Source: a virus. From it: a stretch of DNA of 28,410 nt. The stretch spans positions 1 to 28,410 of IMG/VR virus record IMGVR_UViG_3300046791_000684. One strand, written 5' to 3'. The translations under genes were made by a program, and so were the position numbers. Of the stretch, positions 26,965 to 28,410 are shown piece after piece (position 1 is the stretch's first letter; each line of letters starts with the position of its first letter). The notes beneath the pieces are model-generated. The model was not told where the DNA came from. It saw only the letters and a list, made by a program, of their open reading frames with translations, and did no database searches.

Positions 26965-28410
26965 TCAGAAGATGCGCGGCTTGCGGGTCTCGTAGGAGCT
27001 TCGCTGGACCGGGACCATGTTCAGGAGGCGGTTTAGGGCGATGATGGAGGCGATCACGCCGTCGATGCGCTTGTGGGGTTTGGCCTTGTGGACGAAGATG
27101 TTCTCCTTCTTGTCCTCCTTGGCGACCGCGTTCAGGGCGTTCCATCGGAGGCAGGGGTTCCCGTCGTGCTGGAGGCGGCCGCCGAGAAGGAGGGCCTTCA
27201 GGAGCTTGGCTGGATCGCTCATGGCCACAACGGTCTGCTGGACCTCGGTGACCACGAGCCCCGTGCTCTGGAGGGCCGAGACGAACCACCCTGCGTTGGC
27301 CGGGTCGAACCCGATCTCCTGGATGGGGCTGCCGGCGTCCTTGAAGGCCGGGAGGATCTCCCCGGTCAGCTCCTCGAAGATGGTCGGGTAGTCCGTCATG
27401 TTCCCCTCGGTCGCGCGCACGAAGTTCCGCCGGACCCAGTCGGAGTATTCGACCTTGTCGTCCTGCTCGTGCTTGCGCATCGGCTCCTTCGGGATCCAGA
27501 ACCAGACGTGGAGGTCCACCGAGAAGTCCATGACCACTTCGCGGATGTGCTCTCTCTTCTCCGCGTCGAGGTGCTTCAGGGTGAGGAGCCCCCCGCGCCC
27601 CTCGAGGGGGCGGCGAACCGCGGCGACGAAGGCGCAGAGGTCCCACTTCGCCGCGAGGTCGAGCCCGGCGGCCACTTGGCACCCCTTCGGGATGACGAGG
27701 GGGACCCTCTTCGCCTTGCAGTCGTCCCATGTGTTGAGCGCGATCCATGAGGTCGCCTGCTGGGCCCAGATGTTCAGATGGAGCTGGAGGAGGCTGTTCA
27801 GGCGGGAGGGGTCCTCCTGGGCGAGCATCACCTCGCGCGCCAGGTAGTCCGGCTTCACCGTGATGCCATAGGAGGGGTTCGCCTTCTTCCAGGTCGAGGC
27901 CTTGGTCCAGTCGGCCTTGGCGTCGGCGGCGAAGATCACCGGCAGGTAGTTCTCGTCCTTGGAGGTCCCCTTGATGACGTCCTGCGCGTGGTCGTACTCC
28001 TTGTAGCAGATCGAGGAGACGTCGTCCCCGGCGGTGGTGATGAAGATGGTGATGGGCTGGCGGCGCGCGGCGACCCCCTTCGTGAGGGTGTTGTAGAGCT
28101 TGTCGTCGGGCTGCTCGTGGAGCTCGTCGAAGAGGATGGCCTGGAGGTTGGGGCCGTGCTTCCCCTTCGCCTCGGCCGAGATCGCGCGGAGGCTCGCGGT
28201 GGTGGAGGGGATGAAGATCTTCGGCCCCACGGCCCGGAGCACCGAGCGCCCGGCCAGGTGCTCGTTCTTCTCCGTCATCGTCCAGCAGTAGTTGAAGAGG
28301 TACCGGGCCTGCTCCTTCTCGGCCGCGGCGACGAGGACCTGGGCTCCGGGCTCCTTCTCTCCGTCCAGGTGGGTGATGGCCAGCCCAAGGCCGGCGACCA
28401 GGACCGTCTT
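26965..28410 (-). CDS. terL: Terminase large subunit (5' part cut by the window edge)
   Basis: The visible 481 residues begin with KTVLVAGLGLAIT, in which the first Lys-Thr pair is probably the end of Walker A, so the N-terminus lies beyond the right edge. Walker B is LQAILFDELHEQPD and the coupling motif TIFITTAGDD follows. The C-terminal nuclease half includes AAGLDLAAKWDLCAFVAAVR with an Asp of the RuvC-like site, EIGFDPANAGWFVSAL with the second, and RIDGVIASIIALNRLL with the last conserved Asp. This pattern is typical of Terminase_1/COG4626-type enzymes, found in phages with HK97-like heads. The enzyme packages DNA through the portal. The small subunit is not in the window. Confidence 0.9.
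   Translation of the reverse strand, partial: KTVLVAGLGLAITHLDGEKEPGAQVLVAAAEKEQARYLFNYCWTMTEKNEHLAGRSVLRAVGPKIFIPSTTASLRAISAEAKGKHGPNLQAILFDELHEQPDDKLYNTLTKGVAARRQPITIFITTAGDDVSSICYKEYDHAQDVIKGTSKDENYLPVIFAADAKADWTKASTWKKANPSYGITVKPDYLAREVMLAQEDPSRLNSLLQLHLNIWAQQATSWIALNTWDDCKAKRVPLVIPKGCQVAAGLDLAAKWDLCAFVAAVRRPLEGRGGLLTLKHLDAEKREHIREVVMDFSVDLHVWFWIPKEPMRKHEQDDKVEYSDWVRRNFVRATEGNMTDYPTIFEELTGEILPAFKDAGSPIQEIGFDPANAGWFVSALQSTGLVVTEVQQTVVAMSDPAKLLKALLLGGRLQHDGNPCLRWNALNAVAKEDKKENIFVHKAKPHKRIDGVIASIIALNRLLNMVPVQRSSYETRKPRIF

Noticed and set aside
1-28410. tRNA genes, integrase or attachment site
   Set aside because: None was recognised by eye on either strand; absence from a partial genome says little about lifestyle.

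Overview
The window is almost certainly part of a tailed-phage genome (siphovirus morphology inferred), either a virion genome or a prophage interior. It is GC-rich throughout and no bacterial housekeeping gene is visible. One long minus-strand late operon runs from the right edge (28410) down to about 7294 in the classical order: terminase large subunit (5' end cut by the window edge), small membrane protein, HK97-type portal, S49 prohead protease, HK97-fold major capsid protein, small head proteins, gp6-like connector, head closure, gp10-like protein, tail terminator, tail tube, a tail-assembly chaperone pair joined by a predicted -1 frameshift, tape measure, tail-tip proteins (DUF1833-like, J-like), an FN3-like protein, a glycine-rich fibre, and a distal block with fibre-like, membrane/lipoprotein and zinc-ribbon proteins. 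No endolysin, integrase, DNA polymerase or tRNA was recognised. The host is unknown; the lipobox in one protein is compatible with, but does not prove, a two-membrane host.

The left quarter is the regulatory and accessory side. From the left edge: a minus-strand gene running off the window, an intergenic control region with palindromes, two small XRE-like helix-turn-helix genes on the plus strand, and a convergent minus-strand membrane/coiled-coil protein. A tightly packed plus-strand operon of five genes (1717-4688) follows; each gene overlaps the next by exactly four bases, and it ends in a HerA/FtsK-like ATPase with two duplicated winged-helix units. This ATPase converges on a minus-strand cassette (4685-5943) of a HicB-like antitoxin, a HicA-like partner lacking the usual histidine motif, and a membrane-anchored protein. 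The two convergent units share the four bases CTAG for both stop codons.

Between the accessory block and the late operon lies the most unusual region (6295-7271). A putative DNA-binding regulator (minus) and an 80-residue protein of unknown function (plus) are driven by two divergent promoters that are 20/28 identical to each other and carry GGTACC palindromes. The plus-strand gene is preceded by a roughly 144-base leader that can fold in mutually exclusive ways beside its ribosome binding site, and is followed by two strong hairpins. It is an autonomous transcription unit, possibly riboregulated.

A second system-level signal is a repeated motif (minus-strand core GAAGCGGGGGGCCA). It occurs six times in one orientation, five times in gaps just ahead of late-gene start codons and once about 100 bases ahead of the capsid gene. 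It resembles in concept the start-associated sequences known from some actinobacteriophages, but I do not recognise this sequence. All assignments come from reading the sequence; no database search was run.
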